A stretch of DNA of 64,000 nucleotides, from contig MU394081.1 of NCBI GenBank assembly GCA_022578605.1, positions 366,598-430,597 of the forward strand, in the 5' to 3' direction. Position 1 is the stretch's first letter. Every line of letters begins with the position of its first letter. This DNA is from Camillea tinctor. Lineage: Eukaryota > Ascomycota > Sordariomycetes > Xylariales > Xylariaceae. Positions 11,896 to 23,944 of this stretch are shown in pieces. The notes under the pieces are model-generated. The model made no database searches and was not told where the DNA came from. It saw only the letters and a program-made list of their open reading frames with translations. The position numbers and the translations under genes were made by a program.

Positions 11896-14800
11896 TTACA
11901 AAGCCCATTCATTCCGATCATCATCCGGTCCCACAAACGGTTCGTCGATGCGCTTGATAGCGTAGTCGCTGCAGAGGATACTATCCAAGGAGGGAAGCAA
12001 AAAACATGTTAGCTCAAATCTCTTTTTTGAAAAAGAAAAAAAAAGGAGAGAGAGAGAAGGGGAAAAAAAAAAAGATGTTATCTTACCAAGCAGAAGCCAC
12101 CAGCGCATCCAGCTCCGCGACCATAGCCTCCTTCTGCGCGCCGGCGACGAGCCCCTTGCTGATCTGGACCTGGCACTCCTTGATGCGCCTAGCCTTAGCG
12201 GGGCCCGCCTGCTCGAGGACCTTGCGGCCGAGGCAGTCGGAGTGGAAGGCGTGCTGGCAGGGGAAGACGAAGAACTGCCTGCTGAGGAGGGGCATGCCGC
12301 AGGCGTAGCACTTCTCGCCGGGTTCCACGACCGCGTACCTCTGGTCCAGGCCCGCGACATCCGCCCTAATATGGGCGGCGGTGCGGGAGCTCTCGTCCAT
12401 CTCGCGCTTGAGGGCGTCGATGGAGCGGGAGTACTCCTCGAGGGCGCTGCAGATCTCGTCCTTGAAGTCGTCGATGACGACGAAGTCGGGGAAGAACGGG
12501 ATGAGGTCCTCGATCTTGAGCAGCTCGCAGCGGCGCAGGAACTCGATCGCCGTGCGGATGCCCCCGAAGTCCGACTGCGCGATCACGCGCCGCGCCACCG
12601 CCAGCCAGAGCTTCTTGCGCAGCGCCGGGTTCGACACCGGCCGGTCCGCGATGATCGACGCGTACTCCACCTCGTCGTGCGACAGCGCCAGGTCCACCGC
12701 CTGCACGTACTGCCCCATGTTCGTGTATATGTGCACGCACGACAGCGTCCGCTTGTGCTGGATGCACAGCCGGAGCGCGAAGTCCGGGTCGAACCGCGGC
12801 TCGTCCCCCTGCGACTCGAGATACGCCAGGAGCCCCGACTCCTCTTTCGACTCGTGCGAGGCGTAGATCGATAGGAGTGTGTTGTGAACGGCGGCATCCG
12901 TAGAATGTAGCTGGTTGATGGCGAATTGAAGGTATCGGATAGCCTGGTTCTGAAGGAGCGATCCCTTGAAGTTACGATTATAGTCCAGGAGAGCCGGGAT
13001 GATTTTTCGAGGCTCTAGCTTGGGATGCCGCATCAATATTTCGACCAGCTCTTGGCCGACATGTGTCATCAACACGGTGCTATACCTGTAGAAGACATCG
13101 GGGTCTGTCTGCTTCTTAAGCACCTTCAGAGTCTCGATCCACCTCTCTCTCTGTACCCAATATGAGAGCACGTAGTTATAATCGTTAATGGCATTTGCGA
13201 AGTAGAGGAGCTCATCTTCTCGGGCATGGCTACTTATGACATCGTATATCGTCCTCCGGTCTAGGTCTGATTTGTGTTTATTAATAAAATCTTGGAACTC
13301 CTTCCGAACCGCAGTGAGCTGTTCTCGCGACTGGGCCTTATTCCCATGTTCGGCAAGGTCTGTCTCAACCGTGATAGTATCTTCGAGCGAATTCAGCTTC
13401 GCCATGAAAATCTCCACCAACCACGTTGCTATCATCATTCTTTGCATGATAGACGATTTTTTGTACATGGTAATCTTAGTGAGGAGATACTTCCTCAGCG
13501 CGTCGTTTTGACCATTATCGATGAAGGCCAGCGCCACCTCTTCGAATGGCTTACTGCTCTTGCCATAGATGCCTGCTGCCTCGATATAGAGGCCCTTCTC
13601 GGCCAGATAGTCACCGGATGCTGTTGCCACGATGTCTTTCTGTGCCAACGTGTGGGCATATTGTAACGCCTGGTCAAATTGCTGTCTCTGTAACATGATC
13701 TTCCATATGTCACGATCCTCGCTTCTAACCACGATTTCGAATATCTCCTGAGCTGTGAATAACCAGAAGGTATTCTTTTGTTGGTCAACATAGAGACCGA
13801 GCGCCTTTTGCCCCTGCATGAGGTGTACCTCGTCGAATATAATAGACCCAGTAAGTCGGTTGGCTATCACGACGCGGTTACCAACCAAGCTGACGATGTG
13901 CCATTGTGTTAACACTATAGAGTCGATGAATTCAGAGGATCCCTTCTTCCGGCCCTCAGAGGTAACTATGTGTGATCGAGGTAGAAGCTTTGATTCGGCG
14001 TAGACTTTATTCCCCACGTCGTTGTTGCTTGGCGTCGTCAAGAGTTTTCCATGGTAGATGCCATGCGACGATAGCCAAGCGAAAGCCCGATCTGGCAAGG
14101 CGACCTCGTGGGCATTGGTATCTGGAAGATCTGGGGATATAGACAGAGCAGAGGGGGCGGCGCCAGAACCCCGCGAAAGCTCGTGAACGACGGGCCGCTC
14201 GCCGTCGAATAGCTTTGTATAAATAGATCCGCTTCCCTCATGCCCGCTACGGCCAACCTTCCCGACGAGATGAAACAGCCTACTCCCGGTGCTGATGAGT
14301 ACCCTCCTCACGTCTGTCTTACCGCCCATGCTATCGATCCATAACCCGGTGATTGCTCCATCGGGTAGCTTATGCAGGACCTTCAGATACTTCTCCTCCT
14401 TCCGGTAGAACTCAGTCGAGGTCTCGATAAATGTCTCGTATATGTTGCCGTCGGAAGCGCCGATAAGGATCTCGCGGGTGGTGGCGGTGGGCAGCGAGGG
14501 GTTCCAGGCTACCGACTCGACTGGGACACCGCGTAACCGACTTAGCGGGCGAGGTTGGCGGGATTGTGTGTGCAGGTAGTAGTTCTCGCCGAGGGAGGTG
14601 CATATGAGCAGATGCGAAGCCGTGGGGTCGAGGAACATGCGCCGTATGACACCTACTTCGGACACACGCTTGGGCAGGTCGATATCTGGTGGTGGTGGGA
14701 GGGTAGTGGTGCTTTTGTTAGCTGCTGGTGATAATAGCTTCAAGATGCTTGGGGGGGGAGGGCAATAAGGCATGTATAACTAACCATCTATGTCCTCGGG

Positions 14801-14992
14801 GCGGTTCAAGTCGATGCGCAAGATGCGCCCGTTGGATAGGGCCAGAACCAATACATTGTTGGCAACTTGAGCAGCTACAAAGTCGGCAGCAATAGAGAAC
14901 TGCAGCTGAACCCGCTCGATAGTAAATATAGGCAAGCCGTCGTCGACCAGATCCTGTAGGCCGTTAAAGCCGTTCGATGCGTCGAGCGCCAT
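11896..14992 (-). CDS. VPS18: Vacuolar protein sorting protein Vps18 (Pep3), HOPS/CORVET core subunit
   Basis: Three exons, 14992-14785, 14685-12087 and 11980-11896, encode 963 residues. Intron 1 is 99 nt (GTTAGT donor, GCTAAC branch, CAG acceptor). Intron 2 is 106 nt (GTAAGA donor, TAG acceptor) and splits a RING cysteine codon. The N-terminal half matches the Pep3/Vps18 beta-propeller, including FLDPTASHLLICTSLGENYY and LIGASDGNIYE. A helical clathrin-repeat-like region follows, then a C-terminal RING-type zinc finger (CYACGMPLL, CQHAFHSDC). The last exon supplies the final CxxC pair (CILCSDYAI) and the tail IDEPFVGPDDD. Vps18 is shared by the HOPS and CORVET complexes, which tether endosomes and vacuoles before fusion. 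Without the last exon the finger would lose its final zinc ligands, so the third exon is certainly part of the gene. Codon composition becomes strongly GC-rich 3' of about 12880. Confidence 0.95.
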
Positions 14993-16063
14993 CGGGTCGG
15001 CTATCTGAGCATATTGGGATTCAAAAGCTGAGGCAGGTTGCAGAACTGCCTACGGGGGCGTCTTTGTAGTTGGGACTATGCTGCTCCAGAACTGGAGCTG
15101 GAGGAGCTGGAGGAGCTGGTTGATGCAGAAGGGTGGACTTGGTGGGATTCAATGGAGTAGAAAGTATGTACATAAGATAGTTAGCTACCTAGCATAGCAC
15201 CTTGGGCAGCTTGGGGGTTTAGGTGGTTTAAGGACTAGGTATGTATTTATGGGAACTATGTAAGTAACGAATTAACCAAAATCGGACGGTTGTTTTGCGC
15301 TAACCTAGCACCCGCTGACATCATGTAGCAATTGCTAGCTATAGGGCCTTATCTAAGCTGCACCGGTAGGTAGGGATCCCCTTGGGTGATTTAGAGAATT
15401 GACCCTCCCATAACACCTATACTTGAGATACTCAGTGTAAGATTTGAATCGAAACCTGTATATTTTATAAAACATGGATGACACAACTGATGTTGTATTT
15501 GAAGAGAAAAAAAAAAGGGAATATGACTCTCGTAAAGACATCACAAGCGTCAGACTGAGTGGGTATATAAAATATGTACAGATAGATAGCATTGGGCTGT
15601 AATCGTCTTCTTTCTCCCACTCCTCTCTTTTTTTTTTTTCATAGAAATTTTGAAAAAAAATAAGCATAAACATCAAAGTTTCAAGAATCCAGATGATAAT
15701 ACTAAGTAATATTCCTCCTCATATTAGGTATAACCTATATCAATGTAATGTAAAGTGATGGATGCATGCGGGTTACGTATGTTCGTATACGCTATTAGCA
15801 TAGATTATGTGATACCGCAAAACTAAGCACCAAGATAGATATGCTCGGTATCTAGGATTATGCGTCCCTGCTTATTGCACACCATCAACATTCAGCAGTG
15901 GTGGTCTGCTGAGCATGGTGCTTTCGTGTGTTTTGAACGTTAGGTATCGATGTTAATGGGTCTGTGGATCCGTGTGTAGACGCTCTCGTAGTCTAGTAGT
16001 TGAGTCTATGTGACTCCTGTCCTGTTAATGTATGGTATTTCCCCCTTTCGGCAGTTGTTTGTG
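14993..16063. other. Intergenic: VPS18 promoter side and methyltransferase 3' side
   Basis: A tandem-gene spacer of about 1.1 kb. The left part should hold the VPS18 promoter, including a short GGAGCTGGA-type tandem near 15090-15120. The right part should hold the 3' UTR of the methyltransferase. There are poly-A and poly-T runs near 15506 and 15630. I see no gene. Confidence 0.65.
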
Positions 16064-17703
16064 TCAAATCCCCCCAATTCTAGCATCGCCGACTGTAGAA
16101 TGCTTTAGGGTTTCACCGGTGGCAACGCGATCGACTTCTTCAAGTCGTCCAGCTTGCCCCTCGCTAGCACTCTCCAGGTCACCTGTTTCTGCCGCTGAAC
16201 TAGCCTCGCCTTGTTTAGCAGCCGTATCCCGCATTACTTCCGTGTCAATTATTAATTCATCTTCGGGGCTGGGATTGTACGACCTCTTCCCAGCATCGCT
16301 GTAAGCACCAGGAAGTCCATATGAACCGTAACCACTTTCTCCTTCATCCGCGGAAGCATCGTCGTCTTTCATCTCTTCGTCTCTATTCTTCATTACTTCG
16401 CCCGACTCGCTTATGGGAGCCGTAGACCACCTCGTATGATGACCCGGCTTCCTCCCTGTCATAACTCTAACCTTGACAACGAAGCCCCTTGCTCTTCTCG
16501 GGTTGAGAGCCATGGCCATTAATTCCTCCCCAATCATCTCGCAGGCCACACGGACGTCTTCAGGGTCCCACCCTTTATATTTAGTCAATAACCTCATACA
16601 AGTAGGTTCCATCCCGTTCAGCATGGCAAGGAGCCAGAACTTGCCCGTTGAACCATCCTCGGTGCGCAATGGAATAGCGTATTCCGTGAGCTGTACATCA
16701 ACATAGCCTGCGTTGACGAGGAACCTAGGCTCCAAATGTCCGACCCCGCGCGGCCGCCCAGACAAAATAGAGGCTTCCTGAAGGTCCTGTGCCACCTTGT
16801 GTATCAACGAGCCAGGCTCGAAAAATGAGAAAAAGTTGCGCATGCCTTTATGGTCGTCAAAGTCTAACACCTCTATCCAGCCGCCCGGTTTAAGACAGTT
16901 ATAGGCAGACCTGTAGATAAACTGCCAATCGGAAAAGGCGCCGGCCATGTTGCGGAGGTGAACCAGATCGTAATAATCCGATGGCCGTTCCCAATCCAAC
17001 TCAGCGTCATCCACCTCCCAAAATACATTCTGCGGCGCCTGGCGCTCAAAGATATTTGATATGTCGGTTCCCGTCACCTCACATTCGGGATAGGCTTCTG
17101 CCATGTCGATCGCCCATTCACCAACGGCCGTGCCAATATCGAGTATATGCGACGGGCACTCCAAGGGTACACTAGTAAGTTCGCCATCGAAGGCTTTGAG
17201 ATAAACTTGGTTGATTAGTTGTAGCCGGACTTGTTCGTCGTCATCATTTGGCATGTAGTAGGAGCCGCAGTATCGCCGTCCGTTCTCATAGACATAGTTT
17301 ATATCCAACTCAGTGATGGACCGTGTTGAATTCCTGTGACAAGTCAGTAATATGGTCACTAGCTAGTCGCTCGAGCAATCTAAAGAGGGAAACTAGCTTA
17401 CATGGTCTCAGAATCAAATGGTATCTCGGTCCGAAATGGGATGTGGACGGACGGATAGTGGCTTGGGGAATATATCGAGGCAGCATCGAATTGGACGGAT
17501 CCGATGCCATCGTCTAGGCCCAGGCTCGGTCCTAGATAACTTGTAGTGCGGGTGCTCAGGTAGTCGCTAGTAAATTCATCGGTAGAAATGTCGTTATCGA
17601 GTTCTGGAACCCCCGACTCGGAGGTGTCGGGGATGAGTTCGCTGTTGGTGACACTGGGTTCGTCGAAGGACGATTCCGTCACGCTAGTGGCGTGTGATGC
17701 CAT
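16064..17703 (-). CDS. SAM-dependent methyltransferase, fungal LaeA/UMTA-like
   Basis: Two exons, 17703-17402 and 17333-16064, encode 523 residues. The intron is 68 nt (GTAAGC donor, ACTGAC branch, CACAG acceptor), and the phase-2 join rebuilds Met101. A longer frame reaches 17727 but begins with TTG, so the ATG at 17701-17703 is chosen. The N-terminal 100 residues are acidic and Ser/Thr-rich, probably disordered. The class I Rossmann core begins with GRRYCGSYY and continues with motif I LDIGTAVGEWA at about 165-175. It then shows VTGTDISNI, a VDDAELDW segment and GGWIEVLDF, the pattern of the fungal LaeA/UMTA-like (TAM domain) family. Some members regulate secondary metabolism, while others methylate small molecules; the substrate cannot be told from sequence. 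No biosynthetic cluster is nearby. A MITE lies about 570 bp upstream. Confidence 0.88.
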
Positions 17704-18272
17704 GATGGACAATGTCGGATCTGGCAATCTCTCTCGCCGTGTCTCTTCCCCTATAGACCCTTCTTTCCCATCACTGCTGCATTAAACACGTGGAGCCAGT
17801 TGGTGCGCTAATAATCCGTTGGTGTTCCTGTGTCTTCTACTGCTTGGTCTCATGGCGGGTCGGCGCCGCTAAAGCATATGCAAGAGCGGCAATTAGGTAT
17901 CAAGTCTGTGAAGATTCTAGCCGTGTATCGTCGATTATGCAGTAGTTTATCCCAAATCCGGTGGGTTGGCTTGTTAACGACTTGAATTGTCAACCCCAAG
18001 ATGACAGGTTTTGGAGTTCTTCCGCGCAGTGATCGTCCCCCAACTAGTGAGCGAGCGGCCTGGATTATCGAGACATGTCTCGGGGCATATGATATAGGTA
18101 AATAGTAGAGCAAAACGGGCGGATGGCACGGTCGTATCGATTCGTATCGATCGGTGGGTTAGAGTTAATATGTAGTGTAGGGCTGATCTGTGCGGTGTTG
18201 TAAAATGGGTTGTGGTAGTAGAGTAGCAAAAGAGGGAAAGTGAAAAAAGTGTGTATATATGTATAGTAACTA

Positions 18273-18572
18273 CGGAGAATCCTAGCAGAAGAACCTGCCT
18301 GCCAAGAGTCTTGGCATTGTTTCGAACAGCTGCTGGACAGCTGATCAGCAGGTGTATAATGGCTCAAAATGAAGCCATTGTTAATAGCACTATAATTAAA
18401 TAATTATACGCTAAATATTTTTGTTTATGATAGCTAATGCCCACTATAAGCACTAAAAATTATAGCGAGTAAATTATCTACAGCTGCAGGCAGCTGATTG
18501 ACAGGTGTACCTAGTCCCTGCTAAGAATTGACAAAAGTCTTGGCAGGCAGGTTCTTTTGCTAGGATTCTCCG
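18273..18572. mobile_element. 300 bp MITE with TA target-site duplication (Tc1/mariner-like)
   Basis: The two ends form 35 bp terminal inverted repeats, 18273-18307 and 18538-18572, that begin CGGAGAATCCTAGCA and match at 34 of 35 positions. Each end is flanked by TA (18271-18272 and 18573-18574), the target duplication of Tc1/mariner/pogo transposons. The interior is AT-rich, has no ORF, and carries two similar subterminal direct repeats starting CAGCTGC (18327-18356 and 18481-18509). This is a non-autonomous element, and the near-identical ends suggest recent activity. It sits in the upstream region of the methyltransferase gene. Confidence 0.9.
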
Positions 18573-21500
18573 TAGACCTAGACCAGTTGACATGCTACGG
18601 GTAGGTATTATTAGTTATTATTATGGACAGCGAAGATACTGACAAGCCAGTGGGTCACTTGGTGACCCAGACAGGTGAACTGCAGACCCAAGGGCCGGGA
18701 ACGGGGCGTCGTGACCCAATGAGAAGCCAGTCCTCAGGTATCATACCCCCCTATTCCCAGCAATTGATAGTCTGGTCTGGTTGGAGTTGGCTCGGACCAC
18801 AACGGCAGGTACAGTCTCTTGGGTCCTGTGCTGCACTATGCCGTATTGAGGTAGCGCAATATGCAATGGATTTAGGGCCAAGTTACACTGCACCTTCTAC
18901 AATTGCACAATACAAGATGGATTACATGTATGTACGTCAATAGGTAGTAGTAGGTAAGTTTTAGGGGGGGGATGTTCGGGTTGGATGGAGCTATGCATAT
19001 GCCTGAGCTTCATTTAAAATAGTTTATTTACATTTCTCATGTCACATGTTTGGGTAGTATAAAAGATTAAAAGGAAAAAAAAAAAAAAAAATAAGCAAAG
19101 GCCGGTGCACTGGGGGATCTGGATCTCGGAAGAGGCGTCCCTCCCAAACGGAAAACGGGAACTGGTTCGTTCGCATTGTAAAGGTTCTGCCAGGTCGGTA
19201 TCCTGTTAAATGGCTTGAAACTGCTGTAATGGTGGGTTTAATCAGCATGTACATGGGCCATCCATGTTTGGAAGAGAATCAAAAAAAAGCCGGAACCACT
19301 TAACCTAGCTAAGGTTCCTACTTAAGGTAGTGGACGTGCTACACTACATCACCAGGGCATCATTCATCATGTAAGTCTGTAAGTCTAGAAAAGCCACGGG
19401 CTTCTGTTTGTGCTTATTCCGAATGCTACGCAATTTGTGCTCATCATAACATCCATTCAATTCGTCCCAGGTTATTCCTAGCAATCTTCTAATCTGTTCT
19501 TTTCGACCTTCGCTGCATATCATCATTGTTTGGGGGCGAAGGAAAGACTTGCCCGATGTCACCCTGTAAAGGTTAGAATAGATAGGTACTTGAGTATTAT
19601 CATGTTATAGTGACTATGTCGTATAGGGTCTTCCCTAAGACGACACACCCCTCTCCGTGTTATATTGGCCTAGATCCTCTGTAATTGGGCACGAGCCCCC
19701 CGTGTCTCCACGATCTGCTACACTATACAAAAAAAGAATAGAGAAGAAAAGAGGGTTTACATAGTTGATCCACTGGCGATCACCCATCTGTCAAGTCTTG
19801 CCTTTCTCCCCCCCTTCAAACCCCCAACTAGGTAAATGGTATGTACCGTCTTTCCTGTGATCGTGAGTTGCCTACACGATCCCGCTGCAAGATACTGCAC
19901 GCTTCACAAAAGGTTTATATGTCTTTCTTTCTTTCTGTTTTCTCGGGATCCATCTGTTTCTCCCCTGGGCCGAGTTGTCCTATCAGGGTCCCTCAAGTAA
20001 CCCTGAGACTCTCGAATTACCGATGCAGAATTGTTATATGCAATGTCTGAGCGCATACTCATTGCCTTGCTTTTGCCTTGCCTTGCCTCGCCTTGCCTTA
20101 CATATTACCTTGCCGGCCTTCATTACATACATACTTCAAATCTGCTGCAAGCGTCTTAGAATCCCAACAGCTGGGTTAGCCAACCATGTAAGCCGGGATA
20201 TCCGCTATCAAGTAGTGTATATTCCAACAGCTGGATTTAAGTTAGTCAGACTTGAGACTTGATAGGTAGGTAGGTAAGACACTGATAGAAATAGATTATG
20301 GATTCGGCCGTGTTTCCACCCATACATCCATCCCTTCTTAATAACCACCAACTCGGCGTCAGTCTCAACTACCGAAGGCCGATCTTCCCCACAAACCTCG
20401 AACATTTACCGGCGGTTATAGCCTTACCAGCATTGGAGCATGGACATAGCCTTGATACACTTGGCATACACTACTAGTCACCTATGAAAACGAAACGAAA
20501 CGTTCAAAATGATAGGTCTGTTAAAAGACTTATTCCCATAGAACTAACTGCTTACTAACGAGTGTAATGATGGGAGTTGCTATATACCATCTATATTTAT
20601 AGCGGCTCATACGGCCTGGCCATAACCTATACATCATTCATAGGGTGGCGGGAGTATCTTCCCTACTTCATATCCCGTACCTGGAATAAAAGACCAGGTA
20701 CAATCACACGACCTGGCCAGCCAGCTGGCTTGCTAGCTTGCTCCAATTCAACGTTGCGCGCTCTGTGACATTCATAAGAGTAAAGGTAGGGAAGAAACAA
20801 AAGAAAAAAAACTTGCTTTCTACCTGGCTCGCTTCTTTAATGAAAGGGATATGTACAATGGGCACAAAGACAAGACAAGACAATATATCACATCACGCTT
20901 TACACTTGTACATACTCACACTTACACAAGCAGAGAAAGGCCGAGAGATAAAAAAAAAAAAGTTAAATAAGATTCCCACTCCGGGATCGATCCCCCCAAG
21001 TTCCCGTTCGGTCCCGCTCCCACCCCCTCCCTCACGCAAGTCTAGACGTTAGGGAAAGAAAGGAGTGGAGATATAATAGGGTGGTGGATCAGAGGAGGGG
21101 AGGAGATGAAGAGAGGGGAGGCCCGAGTCCGAAAAAGAAAAGTCATTTACCTTCCCTAGCACTCCACTCCGGTGAAGAAAGCATTATGTGTAATAATATT
21201 CTCATGTCGGCGCGGGTATAGTCTATTATTACCGGCTTCACTTTTATTTCCATTTACTTTGGCCTTTATACTTCTCTCTTGTTCGCCGGTGACTGATTTC
21301 AATCTAATTACCGGCCGTGTGACCGTAACGTAACAGATAATGCAGAGAAACCCACCTACATACCAAAGGTACGTATGTACCTAAGTGAGTCGACTAGGAT
21401 ACCTCTTACATAGGTTATGTAAGTGATTACCCAGTATAAGGCATGGTTTCATTCTAAATGGGTGAAGATGGTGATGGTGGTGGTGGTGGTGGGAGAAGAA

Positions 21501-22528
21501 GAAATACAGAGCACTGCCAAAGAACCGGGAGAAACCAGACCGAAAAAGAGATACCTGGAAGAAAGAAAGCTCTAAGGCAGAATTACGCAACATTTACTAT
21601 TCTCGTCCCCAATAATATATATGGCCAAGTCCTATCATAAACCTCCCAGATAATTAGATATATCTGGATCTATACTGTATATTCTCACCTTATTGCCATG
21701 GCATCTCGGGTCCGAACGTGATCCAACTCCAAATCTCCTCGAAAGAAGCAAAGTTAAGCACCTAGTTCCCATCATCTGTAATTACATTTAAGTATACATT
21801 AGGAAAACCAGGCTTACCTAAAGGAAACAGCACAGCAGGGATATCAATCCATCTTGCTTGTGGGCAAAGCTTGGCGACAACTATCGGACTCTGTCCGCAC
21901 CACTCGGGGGAGGGGGAAGCAAGTAAAGAGAAGGAGGGAGGATGCAATCATTTTATGTATTAGGTATGCGAGTACACATGTAATGCAGGTGGTGGGAGCT
22001 TTTTCAAAAGAGTAACAAGGAGCCTTTTGTCTTATAATGAAACATGCGTGTGAGTATACGATATCTCATACACGCAAAGCTACCACACCAATTATGTAAG
22101 TTTTTTAGTTCTTTTTTTGTTTATTTTTTTTTATTCCCGCAGGAACCCTCGTCATCCCATTTAATAGCTAAAGGCTTTCCTCTTGCCTTCATCCCATAAT
22201 CTAGGGGAAATTCTAAATATGTTCTAGGGGTAGCTTTTTTCTTTTCCTCAGTAATGCCGGCAGTTTCTTAGCAAATAGGTAAAGCCATATATGTTCATCC
22301 CTAGCTCACAACTCCCATTTCTCGTCAACACTTATCGTCTCGTCTCTCTATTATAAACATCAATGTGGTACGCATATGACCCTATCAAGGCGCCTATTTT
22401 CTTCTGATAGTCTTAAGTTGTCGTCGCTGATTCATAACTCTTAGAAATGCAATGCCCAGTTCGGTAGAACTCGGGGAATAATAATGTCCACCCGCGGTGG
22501 AAACAACCCTCCTCCCTCTTCCTTATCT
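18573..22528. other. 4 kb gene-poor stretch with one weak ORF candidate
   Basis: Between the MITE and the 3' end of the dehydratase gene. It holds CCTTG-type tandem repeats at 20073-20100, a GTGGTG microsatellite at about 21475-21492, a paired CCAACAGCTGG motif near 20166 and 20225, and many TACCTA motifs. The only ORF with splice-like context is the one listed at 19344-19562. The ORF at 18623-18943 follows the MITE directly and has no recognisable domain. Confidence 0.6.
19344..19562 (-). other. Possible orphan 3' exon or gene fragment
   Basis: A minus-strand frame of about 72 codons ends in TAG at 19344 and reads as ordinary protein sequence (IRRLLGITWDELNGC, KQKPVAFLDLQTYMM) rather than low-complexity translation. 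Its upstream edge looks like a fungal 3' splice site: TTCTAACC branch, then TTTACAG, ending at about 19564. A candidate upstream exon with a GTAAAC donor near 19759 joins in frame, but that frame closes upstream without an ATG. It could be a decayed gene, part of a fast-evolving small gene, or chance. I do not recognise a family. Confidence 0.22.
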
Positions 22529-23944
22529 TCAATTCGATATCTTTCGTTTCTTCCCTGGTTGGGGTTCGTCACAAATCTCCTCCTTGTCTGACATGACTTC
22601 GGTCGCGACCACAATCGGGAATGGGCTGAGGACTTTGCTAATGTCCCCCCACCATCTTTCACCGAAGCGCTTGTACCAATCAACTGTGATTCTGAGACCG
22701 TCGGCAAAGCTCGTCTTCTGGTCCCAACCCAACTGTCGAAGCTTAGTACCATCGACAGCATATCGATGGTCGTTGAAAGGTCTGTCCTGGGTATACTTGA
22801 CCCATTTATTGAAATCGGCCGGGCTTTCGTTTTTGATGCCCATCTCCTTCAGTAACATTTTACATAGATGGATGTTGGAAATCTCATCATATGATCCTAC
22901 ATTGTAGATCTGGCCGAGGGTCCCCTTGTGCAGTATGGTGTCGAAAGCGTCTGCGGCATCACCAGCAAAAAGGTATCTTCGTGTAGGACTCCCATCACCG
23001 TGCAACACGGTTGGTTTTTGGCGGTTGAGCAGGCAAGTAAACTTGGGAATGATTTCTATCATCAAGTCAGCTAATACCGGACCAACATGTGCTAAAGGGT
23101 CACTCACTCTCAGGATACTGATGAGGTCCGTAGACATTGTTGCTCCTTACAATGATAACCGGGAGCTTGAAGCTCTTCATATAAGAGTTGACCAGCATTT
23201 CAGCGGCGGCCTTGCTGGCAGCATAAGGATTGGTGGGGGCTAGGATACTGGTCTCCAATAGGTCATCGTCGTCGTCATTGACTTCGCCATACACCTCATC
23301 AGTCGATATGTGGATGAAACGCTTTACGCCGACCTTCTTTGCACTTTCCAGCATCACATGGGTTCCGTATACATTCGTATGTGTGAATCCATAGGAATTG
23401 CCGAAGCTCAGGTCAACGTGCGACTGGGCAGCGAAATGAAAAATAGTGTCAATGTTGTACCGCTCCATGCAGTCAAGCACTTCGGAGGGGTTGGTAATAT
23501 CACCATGGTAAAAGGTGAAGTTTCTCTTGTCATTCAGCATACGTGTGTTGTTCAGTGACGAGCAATAGTCGAGTTTGTCAAAAGAGACAACATTGTAAGC
23601 ATGCGGGTAGGTTAGAGTAAGATGGCGGACTAGCCAACAGGCACTATACTGAGCATTAGTTGCACCGTCAGACCTTGACCTGAGAAGGGGGAAGGGGGGT
23701 AAAATTCACATAAATCCGGCGCCTCCAGTGATCATGATATTTTTTACATCTGGCAATGGGTCGAATTTAGTAGACCCGATCAAAACAGGAGCCTCCTTCC
23801 AGATGCCATAGTCCTCGAAGAACCGAGTAGGCTGCCGATCAGCTAATTGAATGATATGGTTAGAATATGTCTATCATTTTTCAGATATGACGAGCACTTA
23901 CCATGCACTCCATTAGTGCCGTTCGAGTGCGCCGAGGCCGTCAT
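22529..23944 (-). CDS. Nucleotide-sugar 4,6-dehydratase (RmlB-like, SDR family), probable UDP-glucose 4,6-dehydratase
   Basis: Four exons, 23944-23902, 23842-23710, 23643-23108 and 23055-22529, encode 412 residues. The introns are 59, 66 and 52 nt. All joins preserve frame, and the second falls inside the cofactor loop. Visible motifs are the NAD-binding GGAGFIA at about 54-60, HFAAQSHVDLSFGN, STDEVYGEV and the catalytic YxxxK in NPYAASKAAAE. Next come IVRSNNVYGPHQYPE and a C-terminal sugar-binding part (RRYLFAGDAADA, IYNVGSYDE). These are features of the dTDP/UDP-glucose 4,6-dehydratases, which make the 4-keto-6-deoxy intermediate. In fungi such as Botrytis, a homologue is the first step of UDP-rhamnose synthesis. 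The nucleotide preference here is inference. No epimerase/reductase partner is visible in this window. A candidate sugar-nucleotide transporter is the next gene on the right. Confidence 0.92.

Noticed and set aside
12242..12874. Plus-strand ORF of 210 codons
   Set aside because: Antisense to the GC-rich part of VPS18. Its composition (Arg/Val/Leu/Glu-rich) is what GC-saturated codons give on the opposite strand, and no domain is visible.
18623..18943. 106-codon ORF just right of the MITE
   Set aside because: Considered as a transposon- or gene-derived ORF, but it lies outside the terminal repeats and shows no transposase or other motif.
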